Shown piece after piece: positions 36,801 through 49,360 of a DNA stretch of 64,000 nucleotides. The position numbers were made by a program, and so were the translations under genes. The notes beneath the pieces were generated by a model. The model searched no databases and was not told where the DNA came from. It saw nothing but the letters and a program-made list of their open reading frames with translations. Every line of letters begins with the position of its first letter. Positions within the stretch are counted from its first letter, which is position 1. The stretch comes from Tyto alba (Eukaryota > Chordata > Aves > Strigiformes > Tytonidae): NCBI RefSeq assembly GCF_018691265.1, contig NW_024881316.1, positions 5,914,819-5,978,818 of the forward strand. The letters run 5' to 3'.

Positions 36801-39800
36801 TGAGAATAATGTAACACCTTTTGTTAACAGGAGACAATGTGCCAATGCATTTTGTTATCATTGGGTATATCATTCAGATATGTTGTTCTCCTAATTTTTT
36901 GGGACCTTATAAAGACCATGATGATGCAGATATGACCCAGCTTCCCTTAATTTAGGCAATGTCATTCTTAATGTGTAAAAGTAGTTACAGCAGACAAACT
37001 AAATCACAGCATGCATGGCTAGCCAAAGTTCTCTTCACATATTTACTCTCTCTCTACAAAGCTTCATCATATCCTTCCAAGTTTCTTTTTTGGATCCAAA
37101 AGTCCTTTATGCGCTACTAATAAAAAAGCAAAATGGCAGTCTGAAAACCCACTGAGTAACTAAACTAGCAAGAAATTCATTTTGAAGCGATTAATGTTCC
37201 ACAAGTGAAAACAGCATCTGTTGCATGCAACTTGCAAGCCTACAAATGAGATGACTTGAAGTAAACTGGGAGTATAAATAGTGTCGAATGTTAACACATA
37301 CCTTTACGAACAACAGCTTTTGTAAGCTTTACTTAAAGGATAAAGGTTCTGTCCCTTAGACTACTTTAGGAGTATTGACTATGGAAGAAGATTTGGTTAG
37401 TCAGCTAAAAATGAACTACCAGGATGACAGAGTAAAATGAACTACCAGGATGATACAATCTTTGAGCATACGAAAAAAAGAACAGTCAAGTAGAAAAGCT
37501 ATATTAAGCCTTTTTAATTGCTACAGTAATGGATCCAATTACAATGCAGATGGGAAGGACAGTAAACTTAGAACAAATGGAAAGAGTTATTATAGGACTG
37601 GATGGAAGGTAGGAGTTAACCTGAGAGACTAGGTATTAATTCTGTCACAGTCTACAAATACCTGTATAGTGGAAATAATTTCTAGACTGATTTCCTAAGA
37701 AGACAAAGCTTATGGCCACATGAGCTATTAATTAATTCCTTAAACCCTTTCACTCTGTTAAGCCCTCAAAAGTAAGTTACAATTGGCTATGACTGTAGCT
37801 TATGCTGGGGCCTCTGTTAGATACTGGAGAAGCCAGGGAATCAGCCATTATCAAGACGTAAGACCTTGGAAAATAGGTTTCCATGATCCTGCTGCTCACA
37901 AAACCATTTGCTTTTGATAACAGGTCTTTTAAATGTATTATACAAAGGTATAAAATAACTCATTACTTTGAAAGTTAAAACAATGTAGAAATAGAGAAGT
38001 AGGAGCACGACTTTAACAGTTTACACAATTTGTAAGTGCTGTGGTGTACTCAGTATCACATACAGTTTCTTTATCTGTCCAGTTCTGCCCCTGCCATGTT
38101 GTAGTACAGCTACAGCTATTTGTATTTCCTTCATTTAGTTGAAGAAATTACTGGGATAGTTTAATGCAGTCTGTAGATTAATGATTCTTCGTATCATCTG
38201 TGTTGCTTTGAGGAGCTTTACGATAAATAGAAGAACAGTGGGTGATTGGTGACTAATATAAATGATACTAACTTGGTATTGAATTGTATTGTAAATCCTA
38301 AACAGAATGGGGAATGCCTCACCAACCCCCTCACCCACCTCCAGATCAGCAGTGGATGGCTCCAACCCCAGGGCAAATGGAAATCGTTCCTCCGTCTGAA
38401 GACAGCAACAGTCAGGACAGTGGGGAATTTGCTCCTGACAACAGGCATATATTTAACCAGAACAATCACAACTTTGGGGGACCTCCCGATAACTTTGCAA
38501 TGGGGCCAGTGAACCAGTTTGACTATCAGGTGAAACATATTTGTTGCTTTAATATTGTAGACGCGCAGAGTCCCTTCCGTGGATGTGTTCCTCTAATATC
38601 ATCTAGCGGCGACTTGCATTCTTCGGTTCTACAAACATCTACAGAATCTGTTATCTGCTAAGATACATTTTTACCAGATACTTTACAGAAGAGACTTTAG
38701 AGGTTTCAGTTCTGTTCTGAGCCCAAAGGGTGGTTTCTTTCTATACTAGTAATGAGAAATTGCTGTTGTCTCCAGTATTAAAATGAATCACTGTGTTCCA
38801 GTATATAAATTAACATTATGTAGTGTTGTGGTTTAAAAAAAAAAAAAAAAAAAAATAGGAGGGGAAAAAAAAAAGTTCAGAAATACATACTTAAATACAC
38901 TAGATAATGTACCATAGGGAACAGTCCTGTACTTGCAGGGAGATAGACTGGATGATCCATTGATCTTTTCCATATCTATCTACTGTGATTCTTTGAATAA
39001 ACAATGGTATTTCTAAAAAAATCCACATCCAATTTTTTCTTCATTCTGGCATAGAAGCTGCATAGCATAATAAATCCGTAGGTGGTTTTAGCACTAATAA
39101 TAGGAGGGGGCATTGCACAAATCTTTAAACGCAAAGAAGTTTTGGATCTTTCCCCTATTTTCAGTATTTTTCTTTCAGAATTTTTCTATCAAAAGTCTTG
39201 ATATAGATGTCAAACTATATACCTGTTAAAACACCTCCTGTTCATAAACAAACCCAAGGGAAGACAGGCAGAAATGTGTTTCTGTTTTCTGACCTGCTTT
39301 TCTCTATTATTTAATTCTCTTGTTCAGCAATATTGTTAGGAAGTGAACCAATATTTTCAAATACACTATTATAATTTGTTTACTATTGTGGAACCAACTC
39401 TTAAAATTAATTTTTCTTAAGTACTGCAGAAAACTTGTTTTGCAGTGAATAACGGAATGATGCTTGGCCCGAAATTGTAGTGGAAGAGTGCTTCTACCAC
39501 TAGTGACTTAAATAGATAGTCAATGGAATGTAATAAAAAAAAATTTGTTGCTATAACTTTCTTCCTAAACACTTTCCTTTTAAATAGTTTCACTAGGTAT
39601 TTCTGGGCAGCAGATATTAAAACAAAAAAACCTCTTGTGTACGCCCTCAAGACTTGTGACTTTTGGATTGTATACAGCTCGCTCAGAACCCAGAATCTGT
39701 ACCAAACTTGCATATTTATGCATTTAGTATTTTAATCAGCCATACTAATAACATCTATGAATGATTACTGGAAAGTGCACAGTGCAAAGTTCTGTTGTAA

Positions 39801-42800
39801 TAAAAGCTTGAACTTTTCATTTTTGTCCTCATGTTGTAGTTAGAAGGAAAGACTGCTATCGTAGCTAGGGTTTTAAACCTTAATTCTGTGTACTCTTCAT
39901 TTAACTGCATGCTCTGATGATAAGCTGGTGAGGAACTGCTGGAGATAGGTGGTGGTTATAGGGTGTAATGTTTAGCACGGTAGGAAAGGAGACTGGCTGA
40001 AGCCCTTTCAGCTTCATTGGTATCCCTGCTTAAGTTTTACTCATTAAATACGTAAGGAAAACTTGTTTCTTGGGGACCACAGAAAAAGAGATTGAGAGAT
40101 CTCAGTAGCCTAGAAATCGTGGATTCCTACTTGCATGGATTTCTGTAGACCAACTTGCGCACATGCTGTGTTTAGTGTTACATGTGAAGAAAAATAAACT
40201 GCATTACTCTTTCAGCATGGGGCTGCTTTTGGTCCACCTCAAGGTGGATTTCATCCACCTTATTGGCAGCCAGGACCACCAGGGCCGCCAGGTCCACCAG
40301 CACCTCCTGCACCTCCTCAAAATCGAAGGGAAAGACCCTCATTCAGAGACCGACAGCGTTCACCTATTGCGATGCCTGTGAAGCAGGAGCCTCCACAGAT
40401 TGGTACATGTTAACCACTCCTTAATGAAAAAACATAAAAGCTCTGTTTTGAAAAGAATTGTGAAATTTGAAGACTTTTTTTTTTTTTTAATAAAATAAAA
40501 AAGAAGGGAAAGAAAAAGCTATTGTAAATGCTTTTCCCCACAATCAGTTGTGTGGCTTGTTTGGATTGGGTTGGAGGGTTTGCTGCCTTTTTTTTGGGGG
40601 GGGTGGGAAGGGTGTTGGGGAGGGGGGAAGGTTTTTTTTGTCTTACAAAACTCTAAACCTTGCTTATGTAGATGCTGTGAAGCGTAGAACTCTGCCTGCC
40701 TGGATTCGTGAGGGCCTAGAAAAGATGGAACGAGAAAAACAGAAAAAATTGGAAAAAGAGAGGATGGAGCAGCAACGTTCACAGATGTCTAAAAAAGAAA
40801 AAAAGGAAAGTGAGGAGGCTGAAGAAGGGGATGGCCCACGGTTACCTCAGAAAAGTAAATTTGTAAGTAGAAGAGTTTGCTCTTTGCTCAGGTTTGTATT
40901 TCCTGAAAAGTGTCAACTTTTTGGTCTCTTCAGAAGAGAGATTCTGTATTCCCGGTGATGTCTTTGTTTCTGTTGCTTAAAGCATAGTTAAGCTGCTGCT
41001 GCTTCGTTGATAGTTACTTGGTGTTTGGAAGTTGTTAATGTCTACGAGGTAAAAGTATATTATTTGATCTGTAGTTGCAGAGAAACAACAATGAAATTGG
41101 GCTGTTTGCTTTTCTGTATTTTGGGAACGTACATGGTCTTTGAAGGTTAGAATTCTGAATCAGTAGTTGAACAAATTCAGACACGTGTATTTGCTAAACT
41201 GAGCCCATTTAGGAAGCCTTGTGTTGCCTTCACTTTAGCAGTTCCCATTTGTTTGCAGTTCTGAGTACCTGTCTGGCAGTGAACCGACAACTATGTATTT
41301 ACTTACTTCATGTGGGTAGAGAGGTACCTGCATGTTTATTAGGAGGGGAGAAAAGAAAGAGTTTTATGATAACTGTAGTACAGATTTCAGTATAAAGTAA
41401 ATCAAACTGACTATCATAAATAGAAACTAATGAGTTTTACACCAAAGTTTTTCCTGAAATGTATGATACTGTTCTTGTAGGACAGTGATGAGGAAGATGA
41501 AGATGCTGAAAACACAGAAGCTGTAAGTGTTGGGAAAATTAGCAGGAGTCCATCCCCGATTCCTCAAGAGGAGCAAAGTGAACCAGAAATGACAGAAGAA
41601 GAAAAAGAGTATCAAATGGTATTAATAATGTAGTTCTCACTAAGTATTTCTGTCAATTTGATCATATTTTTGGGGCATAGCAAAGTAAAACACTTTTCTC
41701 TGCCTGATGCTGTCAATAGAGGTATGGTACATACCATCCAGTAAAGTGGGGTTATATTTGCATGTCTCTATAATGCTGTCTTTCTCATCTAGCCAAGGAT
41801 ATAGGTTACATAACTCATATTTAGCACAATCATGGAAGAATGTAATGACTGTAATCTTTACATTGATTTACTATAATTACTGTGGTTTGGCTTAACTTGT
41901 CAAATTCCTGAAAACTTAGCGATTAAATGCACCCATCTGAAATCTGTGCTTCAACCTCAGTTCCTGTGAAAGGAAATTTAAGAAATGTTTTCTTGCAAGG
42001 AAGTGCTAGAAGCCTAAGTTGTAGACCAGCAACAATTTCATTGTGTCTGCAGAAACTGTGTACTTTGAAATCACAGTTGTATGCTAATGGCACAACTGAA
42101 ACCTTGCTAATGAGGGCCCTGAATTCTAAAAAGTTTGATGAATGTATTTTTGTAAAACACACAGCCGGACTGAGCATCTTGGAGAACTAGCTACCAACAT
42201 TTCGATTTTTGTAGTAAATATGAAATAATAAAATCCTAGATAAGTAACCTCCGATGATTTTTGCAGGATTGGGATCAGTGAAGCAGCATACCAGACAGAA
42301 ACGTGCTCTTTGTTTTTTGAAAGAATAAGTGGGATCAGTCCAAGTACATTTCTGATTTACATATTCATTTGTTGTATCATCTTTGACATTAGGAATTAGT
42401 GTCCTGGATGACTGTGTGTAACGCACCACATGGGTACAGTTCACAGTCAAAACACAAACTGTTCTGAAAGTTTTGAAATCAGGTCAAATTTAAACAGTTT
42501 CAGACTTAGGTTTTAAGTCATGTCTATTAAAAGAAATTGTTAAATAAGATCTGCAGGAGAGTATCTTCATAGCCATTGAGAGAAGTGAAGCTCTATGGAT
42601 CTAATTTGAATGCAGCATTTATTCAAGAGGTTTTGGCCTTTAATTGTGTATACAATTTTCTTCAGATGATGCTGACAAAAATGCTGCTGACAGAGATTCT
42701 ATTAGATGTGACAAATGAAGAAATTTATTACGTGGCCAAAGATGTTCACCGTAAAGCAACTAAAGGTATGCCAGGTTTTTTGGGGTGGTTTGTTTTTGTT

Positions 42801-45800
42801 TTGTTTTTGTTTTGTTTTTTTTTTTTTAGTTTCTTCTGTGAATATTCTATATTTGCATGTCTCTAGAACATTTAACCTCCATAGTTGCCCCCCAAGAACA
42901 ATTCCAGTATAATGCATCCAACTTGGTAGAGTTCAGATCCAGTAATCATGTACTGTTGTCCTGTGCAGTGTATTGTGAGTTACCTCAGTTATTCCATTTC
43001 TTTCATACAATTCATTTTAGTTAAAATGGTACCTGTGTGTCAATGGCTCTTGAGTTGTAGCTGTTTCTTAATGCTACCATCTTTATCTCAAGTTCTTAGC
43101 TGTTCAGAAGTGAAGAGACAAACTTTGAGTCCTCAATTAGTAATTTGTTTGCTTTCACTATTAACATGTATTGTACTTACAGAACAGATTTCTTTAGCGT
43201 AACTGAGTTAATCTAAATATGTAACTACTGAAATTTGAAAATTATGTGCAGATGCTGTAACTTGGAAAGTGATTTATGAGTATATATCTGTTTTTTTTTC
43301 TGTTCACTATTAATTTGCAGTTAAATTCTAAATCTTCGTGGTCAGAAAATCTAGAAGTGGTTTTAAATGGATGATGCGTTTTTAATGTTTCTTCTCTCCC
43401 TCCAAAGAACAGCAATAGTAGTAGATTTAACAATACCATAGACTCATGACTATGAAATCGTGGCTATTTGTGTTAACATGTTGTTCCTGTTGTTGATGTG
43501 ATACAAAGCTCCTGCAAAACAGCTGGCACAGTCCAGTGCACTGGCTTCCCTCACTGGACTCGGTAAGTATGTTCCTTATTTTTGAGAGGGCTTAAAGGGG
43601 AAGTTTCACTCTTGCCTTGCATTTTTAGAAATTGCATTTTGAAACTAGATTTTAATTGCCCAGGAGTATGGGACACTTTCTGATAACTTTATCAGCACCT
43701 TTGTTTGTTCCACAGGTGATCCTACTGATATAAGTGGGATGGTTTTTGGAGTAAAGGACTAGTCAGTGTGAGTTAGTGTATGAGAATCTTGCCCTAATTT
43801 TGAAAATACATAAAATCTTTAGATGAATTTACTTTTCAAAGTATGATTGTTGCAGAAGCACACTGCAGTCTTCAGAGAGGAATACTGTTTTATATTTTTC
43901 TCCTATCTTGATCTATCCAAACAAAAAGGGAAAGTTGATAGAAGAGTAATGTGAAAGTCTACAAATAAAAATATTGTAGTATTTGGAATTATTGTTTTAT
44001 TGAAAAAGCTACATAAGCACAGAGGCTCCCATATCGTATATTACCAGAAACAACAGATGAAAAAGAGATTGAAATTCCAGCTTGAGACACAACAGCGACA
44101 GATCTTTCCCAACATGCTTTTTATCATCTAAAACATACTACAGCAGTGTCAGTGAGCAGTTATGTGTTTGTTTACGTGGAATTCTGATGACTTAGATTGA
44201 ATGCTATCATCACAAGTATTCACATGTTTTAAAACTAACTCAATAAAGCTCGTAAGAATCTCAGACTGAAAGAAAGTAAAATATCTCCATGTCAGATGTT
44301 TAAATTGACTTTATCTTTCTTATCAGTCCAGTAGTTACTAAAATCCCTAGGGGAGAAGACAGTCCATTTCTGTTCCATCTCCATACCTGTCAAAGAGCAG
44401 TGTTTTCTAAATCAATATAGAAAAATTGATAAGGCATTCAGAATTTCTGTAGCCTTGGACTACGGAGGCGGCTGAAGTCATTTCAGAGATGTCTTCTGGG
44501 AAAGGTCCCAGGCATTTTCTGTCCGGTTGCTGATACAGAGGCAGGCACTGTTACGATCTCCGCAGGGAGCTTTTTTGCCCTTCCATACAATGGAAAAAGT
44601 ACCATGAACACAGTGATTGCTTGCCGAAAATAGACGAGCTGTTCCAGAAGGAGTAGAACCAGACAGTGAGCATCAATGCAGATATGGGGGCCTTGATCAC
44701 ACCAGTCAAACGACTCTGGCACTTACCAGAATAAAGTGACTTCTTCAGAGAAGAGGAAGTGAAGGAAGGGCAATGTTACTCTCCTCTCTGCCCCACAGAA
44801 ATATTAAGAACAAAGCTTAATTTTTCCTCGTGATAGACTGGACTTTATGCACGCAGGTGGACTGGGTGGTTATGGATCAGGAGACAGTGAAGATGAGAGG
44901 AGTGACAGAGGCTCTGAATCATCTGATACTGATGATGAGGAATTACGACACAGAATCAGGCAAAAACAGGAAGCATTTTGGAGAAAAGAGAGAGAACAGC
45001 AACTACTACTAGAAAAACAGCTAGAAGGTAAATCATATAATGTCCTCTTACTATGCTGCTGTAAATGGAGCGTACTACTTAGTGTATGTAAACTGGTAGA
45101 AGAGAAAATGCATTTTAGGCCAAAAAATAGGAAGCCAAATTTATAAATACGGTTCTGTAATTAAGTAATTAAGTTTTAACAAGATGTTTGAGCTACTTGA
45201 TCAAAATGAGGTTTGCTTTTTTTCTTTCTAATAAAAAAAAAAAAAAAATCTATGTAGTGTTTTCCATAAACTATGCTACTGAAGTGTTAAAAGAGCAGAT
45301 GTGGTACGTATATTTCTCTGATACAGATATTGTACTATATAAATACTAGTACCACTTTATATAAATGTCTGTGTATAATGTATAGTTTAAAAAATAATAT
45401 CATCTCATTTGTGACTGGGAGACAAATTTCACCTTTCTGCAGCAGACAGCAGTTCATATAAACTCGATTCCTTCAAGTTCTGTACTCTGAGGCACATTTC
45501 ACATTGTCTGAAAAACGTGCTTTTCTGTTACATAATCTTGAGCAGTGTGCTTTTCAGAACGTACAGCGGGAGGTTGAAGTTTCTTTGAACTCACTGTTCT
45601 TGGTTGTAATTGAGGTTTGTTTCCATATGCTGCATCTCCATAACTGGGTTTTTATACCTAATACCAGAGAAAGATTATTGAACCCAGTCAGTTCACACTT
45701 AGCCTCTGAGAAGTTGGCAGGCTTGATTTTAAAAAAATAAAAATAAATCTGTGATTTACGTCTGCTTCTCCATACAAGGTAAGGTTTGTCCTTTTGTACC

Positions 45801-48800
45801 TATAACGTAGGTCAAAAGGGTATCACAGTTACTTTGCACTGCTGAAGAGCAGTCTGGATCAACAGATGAATACTGGGGTGAGAAGTCGTGATCTAAGCTC
45901 GTAATCTGGAGGAGAAATTGATATTACGATAGCATACTTTTTTCCTTATTTTGGGATGGATGATTTTCCTCCCTTTTAAAAGGCCTAGCAATAAGACATG
46001 TGGATCCCTTAATAAAAGGCTGAACTAGCTAAACATTTGGTTTCCATAATCCTGTCTCTCGCTGAGTGTTCTAAGATCTATACATAAAAGGATAGCCATG
46101 GGGAGAATGACTGAGTGGTGGCCTGTGACCTCTGTCTTCTTAGTGCAGGAAGCCAGATGTCAGTCTGGGGACATCTCCATGGGGCTAATTTCAGAAATAC
46201 AAATTTAGAGTAAAGAAGCTGATTCTGTACATCCAAAATACCAGAGAACATTAAATGCCGGGTCTCATTTGTAGTGATGTTTAGGAAAGGCAGAAGATTT
46301 CTAATATACAGTACAGTTTCTTCTAACATACACTGGCCTCTGCCCGTATTACCTAATAAACTGGGGACTAGGCAGGATGGTTTTCTGGGTTAGATTTGAC
46401 CATCAGTTGCCATTTGGATCGCTTTGGGTTTCCGTATGCAGTTTCATTCCCTGAGTTAATTCAGGAACCGATGGCCCGCATCAAAAGGCCGTTTTTTGGC
46501 TTAAAATGTTGTACGTCAGTTTGGGGTTTTTTCTGGGTTCAATTTAAAATGGGAAGGGGAGATAAACTTGGTCAGCGATGCAAAGGATCTTGCGTTGAAT
46601 AGAAATAAGTAAAACTGTTTTTAAGGTTGGAAACCTCTGGAAAATGCTCTGAGAGTCTGAATTTCTTTATTTTGCTATCTGAAAATCTTGGCCTGATACT
46701 CATGTTACTTTCAAGAATTGTATTTTTAATTCTTCTGTTGTCTTCTTACCCTGTTTATAGTATTAGCTGACTACCAAGCTTACACACATAATCTCAACTG
46801 ACATGAACTTTGTTTAAAGCTTCCCCACCTATCTGGATGAAATGCTGTGGTCTTAGCTTTTGAGCTGAGTCTTAAGCAAAGAATTACATACAAGTGCCTC
46901 TTTGATGCTATTCTTCCCTTCTTTTGAATTCATTTGCTATGAAACCTGGTGAAAGCAAGGAAAAATATAAATTGCGTGTGCGAGTTAGCATTTAGGACTA
47001 ACGTAAGTTATCCTTGGAAGACACCGTAAACCTGATACTTTATTTCAAAAAACAAACATGCGTCACTACAGCAGAGGGTACTCCTCTAAGACTTTTTTGA
47101 GTCGTGAGGCCTACAAAACAGAGAGATACAGCTGGCCTTGTTCTGAGAGGCCACCCATGCAGCTGGATGGGAAATACAGCTTCTTCAGACCGGCCAGTGG
47201 TTACTCAAACTCAGATGAACGGGGCAGGAAGGCAGGCAGGAAGTGTCGGTACTGCTAGAGAAATGTTTTAGGAAGGAGAAGGAGGGGAGAATCAGGTGGG
47301 TAGAAAGGTTGCAGGAGGAAAAAGTATGTGTGTATAGATGAAATTCTGGAGTTCTGGTGCTCCAGGATATTTGTTTGAGAACTTCTTAAACCACTAAAAC
47401 ATGAAGTAACACCAAGGATTTTTAAAAGTGTCTGGGTTGTGCACTTTTTCTAAACTAGGAGGACAGCTTTTCTAGAATTATTAAAAAAAAAAAAAAGGGG
47501 GAAAATAACAAGTTGTTTGATAGGTAGTTGGGATGATGGCAGACAGTGTATTAATTATAAGTATTATGAAAGGTGCTTGGAAGCTTGTTTTTGTAAAAAG
47601 TAACAGCAGGGAAATCATTGACACGTTACTCCAAATTAATTGCATTTTCCTTTTGTGGTTTTTTTTTTTTTTTTTTTCAGAAGAAAAGCTACAACATGAG
47701 AAAGTTTCGAAAGAGATGAATGAATTTATCAGCAAAGAACAAAACAGTAACTCGGCATCGCAGGAGGCAAAAGAAATTGAAGGAGATACGGTTCATGAAA
47801 AGAAAAGATCTCCAAATACAGTCGCACCTGACGCAGAACTCAAAAAGGAGGGTAAAGAGAGGACAGGAAGGAGCGGGTCAAGAAGCTCTAGCAGTGGTAG
47901 CACTAGCAGCAACAGCAGAAGCAGCAGCAGTAGCAGCAGCGTGTCTAGTTCATCCTATAGCACTAGCTCAGGCAGCAGTCGCAGCTCTTCGCCTTCTTCC
48001 TCCCCTAAAAGGAAGAAGAGACACAGTCGCAGTAGGACGCCTTCACATAAAGTTAGGCGGAGCAGAAGCAGGAGTTACTCCCACAGAAACAGGAGGGAGA
48101 GGAGTAGGAGCAGGGAGAAAATAAGGGAAAGGAGAAGATCTAGTAGAAATCGCAGTGCTGAAAGAGGGGAGAGGCGAAGAAATCGGAGTCCTTCGAGGGA
48201 GAGGAGCTGGGATAGACGTAGAAGTAGCAGCCGTTCAAGAGACAGGCGAGCCAACCGTGCGAGCCGCAGCAGAAGCAGGGATAGACGTAAAACTGAAGAG
48301 CAGCGTAGAAGCCCCACTGGAAATAGGCACAAACATAAAAGTGAGGGTAAGGATCAAGAAAGGAAGAAGGAGCAGGGTGGGGGGGTGGATAAAGACAGAA
48401 AAAAGAACAGGGAAAGGGAGCGAGATCAGGAGAAAAGAAAAGAGAAGCCCAAAAAAGAGGAAAAAGAAAGTAAGGCTGGCAATCACGATGACAGTAGATT
48501 AAAGAGAAAAAGAGACAGCGAAAGAACTTTCTCTCGCAGTGATTCAATATGTGTGAAAATAATAAGACAAGATTCCAGACAAGAAAGCAAAAAAGTGTGT
48601 ACCAAAGAGAGCAAAAAACAGTCAGGCTCCGAATCTAGTGTGAGGAGTAGTTCTGAATCACCAGGAAGCAGTAAAGAAAAGAAGGCGAAGAAATTGAAGC
48701 ATATTCGGTCATGCTCCATGGAGAAATCTCAAAGGTCTGGTAAGAAGGCAAGCCGCAAACACAAGTCTAAGTCACGATCAAGGTAGTATACTTTTTAAGT

Positions 48801-49054
48801 ATTTTGTCTGACTTTTTAAAAACTTTTTGATATTCGTCTTCATGTGTACGGCATATGAACTTTTTTTAATGAAGTATGGTATTTATTAAATTTTTTGTCT
48901 TGGGCAAAAGTAACTTTGGAAAATCTTTTAAAACTATTAATTACTAAGCCTAAAGTGTGTGTGGGTTTGGGGGTCTTCTATTTTTTCCAATTAACTTTTT
49001 GCCCCTTTTCCTTTATTTTTCAGATCAACAACTCCTCTTCGTCGTAAACGCTGA
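33783..49054 (+). CDS. PNISR: PNISR, PNN-interacting serine/arginine-rich protein (SFRS18), 11 coding exons
   Basis: PNISR is a nuclear-speckle SR-related protein that binds pinin and is linked to pre-mRNA splicing. Coding exons are 33783-33870, 35128-35313, 38306-38529, 40216-40402, 40672-40862, 41481-41618, 42666-42765, 43509-43562, 44857-45027, 47681-48782 and 49024-49054 (TGA at 49052). All phases join, totalling 2472 nt and 823 residues against about 805 in human. In order: a Trp/Gln-rich N-terminus (MWDQGGQPWQQW…), a Pro-rich stretch, Gln/Asn-rich FNQNNHNFGGPPDNF, a charged helix (EGLEKMEREKQKKLEKERM), an acidic segment, the conserved KMLLTEILLDVTNEEIYYVA, an Asp/Glu/Ser segment, and a ~370-residue RS domain. 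The start at 33,783 fits the human N-terminus, two bases into the first coding exon's GATG context. No truncation or frameshift was seen. Confidence 0.96.
35128..35313 (+). CDS. PNISR: PNISR coding exon 2
   Basis: The acceptor is tattttag|gccaga and the donor is cagccag|gtttgt; 186 nt. It encodes QIDWAALAQAWIAQREASGQ and ends FNRMWQP, near-identical to the human protein as I recall it. The donor is weaker than consensus (GTTTGT). Confidence 0.95.
38306..38529 (+). CDS. PNISR: PNISR coding exon 3 (proline-rich)
   Basis: The acceptor is cctaaacag|aatggg and the donor is tatcag|gtgaaa; 224 nt. It encodes EWGMPHQPPHPPPDQQWMAP, then SEDSNSQDSGEFAPDNRH and ends NQFDYQ. Confidence 0.95.
38837..38875 (+). 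repeat. Poly(A)-rich tract
   Basis: Two A runs (about 21 and 10) separated by a short G-rich spacer, about 50 bases before the degenerate CR1 fragment. Confidence 0.8.
38925..39000 (+). mobile_element. Degenerate CR1 3'-end fragment
   Basis: In the PNISR intron after exon 3, 'tagactggatgatccattg', 'atcttttccatatctat' and 'ctgtgattctttga' follow the order of the CR1 tail but with many changes. This suggests an old copy. Confidence 0.45.
40216..40402 (+). CDS. PNISR: PNISR coding exon 4
   Basis: The acceptor is ctctttcag|catggg and the donor is cagattg|gtacat; 187 nt. It encodes HGAAFGPPQGGFHPPYWQPG, a Pro/Gly run, then RRERPSFRDRQRSPIAMPVK. Confidence 0.94.
40672..40862 (+). CDS. PNISR: PNISR coding exon 5 (charged helix)
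   Basis: The acceptor is gcttatgtag|atgctg, 30-40 bases after a G-rich/T-rich tract, and the donor is aaattt|gtaagt; 191 nt. It encodes DAVKRRTLPAWIREGLEKME followed by a strongly Lys/Glu-alternating helix with coiled-coil character. Confidence 0.95.
41481..41618 (+). CDS. PNISR: PNISR coding exon 6 (acidic)
   Basis: The acceptor is ttcttgtag|gacagt and the donor is caaatg|gtatta (weak); 46 codons in phase 0/0. It encodes DSDEEDEDAENTEAVSVGKI, then SPSPIPQEEQSEPEMTEEEK, an acidic, SP-containing stretch. Confidence 0.94.
42666..42765 (+). CDS. PNISR: PNISR coding exon 7 (conserved helix)
   Basis: The acceptor is ttttcttcag|atgatg and the donor is actaaag|gtatgc; 100 nt. It encodes MMLTKMLLTEILLDVTNEEI and YYVAKDVHRKATK. 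One Leu of the human protein is Met here. Confidence 0.95.
43509..43562 (+). CDS. PNISR: PNISR coding exon 8 (54 nt)
   Basis: The acceptor is gatacaaag|ctcctg and the donor is ggactcg|gtaagt. It encodes APAKQLAQSSALASLTGL with a split Gly at each side. It is in-frame skippable (54 nt). Confidence 0.93.
44857..45027 (+). CDS. PNISR: PNISR coding exon 9
   Basis: The acceptor is gcacgcag|gtggac and the donor is agaag|gtaaat; 171 nt. It encodes GGYGSGDSEDERSDRGSESS, then RHRIRQKQEAFWRKEREQQL, a conserved basic helix. Confidence 0.95.
47681..48782 (+). CDS. PNISR: PNISR coding exon 10 (RS domain)
   Basis: This 1102-nt exon follows a long T tract (acceptor ttttttcag|aagaaa) and ends tcaag|gtagta. 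It opens EEKLQHEKVSKEMNEF, passes through a Ser homopolymer-like region encoded largely by AGC/AGT (about 47,880-47,990), then SPKRKKRHSRSRTPSHK and many RS/RD/RE repeats, ending KKASRKHKSKSRSR. This is the arginine/serine-rich domain that targets PNISR to nuclear speckles and binds other SR proteins. Confidence 0.96.
49024..49054 (+). CDS. PNISR: PNISR terminal coding exon
   Basis: The acceptor is tttatttttcag|atcaac. Only 31 coding nt remain: the split Arg codon is completed, then STTPLRRKR and TGA at 49,052-49,054. The human sequence I recall ends at SRSR, one residue set earlier, so this basic tail may be isoform-specific. Confidence 0.85.
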
Positions 49055-49360
49055 GGAATTTATGGCACCAGTGCTATGATGTTTAAAAATTCCATGAGTT
49101 ATAAAAGGCTTGTCTCATTATAGAGGCACATTGTGGCTATGTAGGTGAAACCAGAATCCTTTTTTTATCTGTAAATAGGTGTATTTTTTCCAAATGCTGC
49201 TCAGAATTAAATACCTAATAGGATTTCTTTGTATCACATTTTTTCAAGAACGGTAGTGCTTATTAAGAATATAAACCAGGCCATTCTCTTTCAGCTGTAA
49301 TGTTCTTAAAATTACTATTGAATGTACTGTGATGTCAATAAAGCTCTTTAGTTCATTTTT
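49055..49360 (+). terminator. PNISR: PNISR 3' UTR and polyadenylation signal
   Basis: The first canonical AATAAA is at 49,337-49,342 (gtcaataaagctc), about 285 nt after the stop, followed by a T-rich stretch that suits cleavage. ATTAAA near 49,917 could support a longer form. Confidence 0.65.

Noticed and set aside
41923..42190. Overlapping 84-87-residue ORFs on both strands in the PNISR intron after exon 6
   Set aside because: No splice signals at their borders and no recognised similarity. Lengths are within chance expectation.
48140..48547. Long open frames in the other five frames across the RS-domain exon
   Set aside because: The AG-rich repetitive codons of the RS domain leave all frames open. 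The + frame matches PNISR residue by residue.
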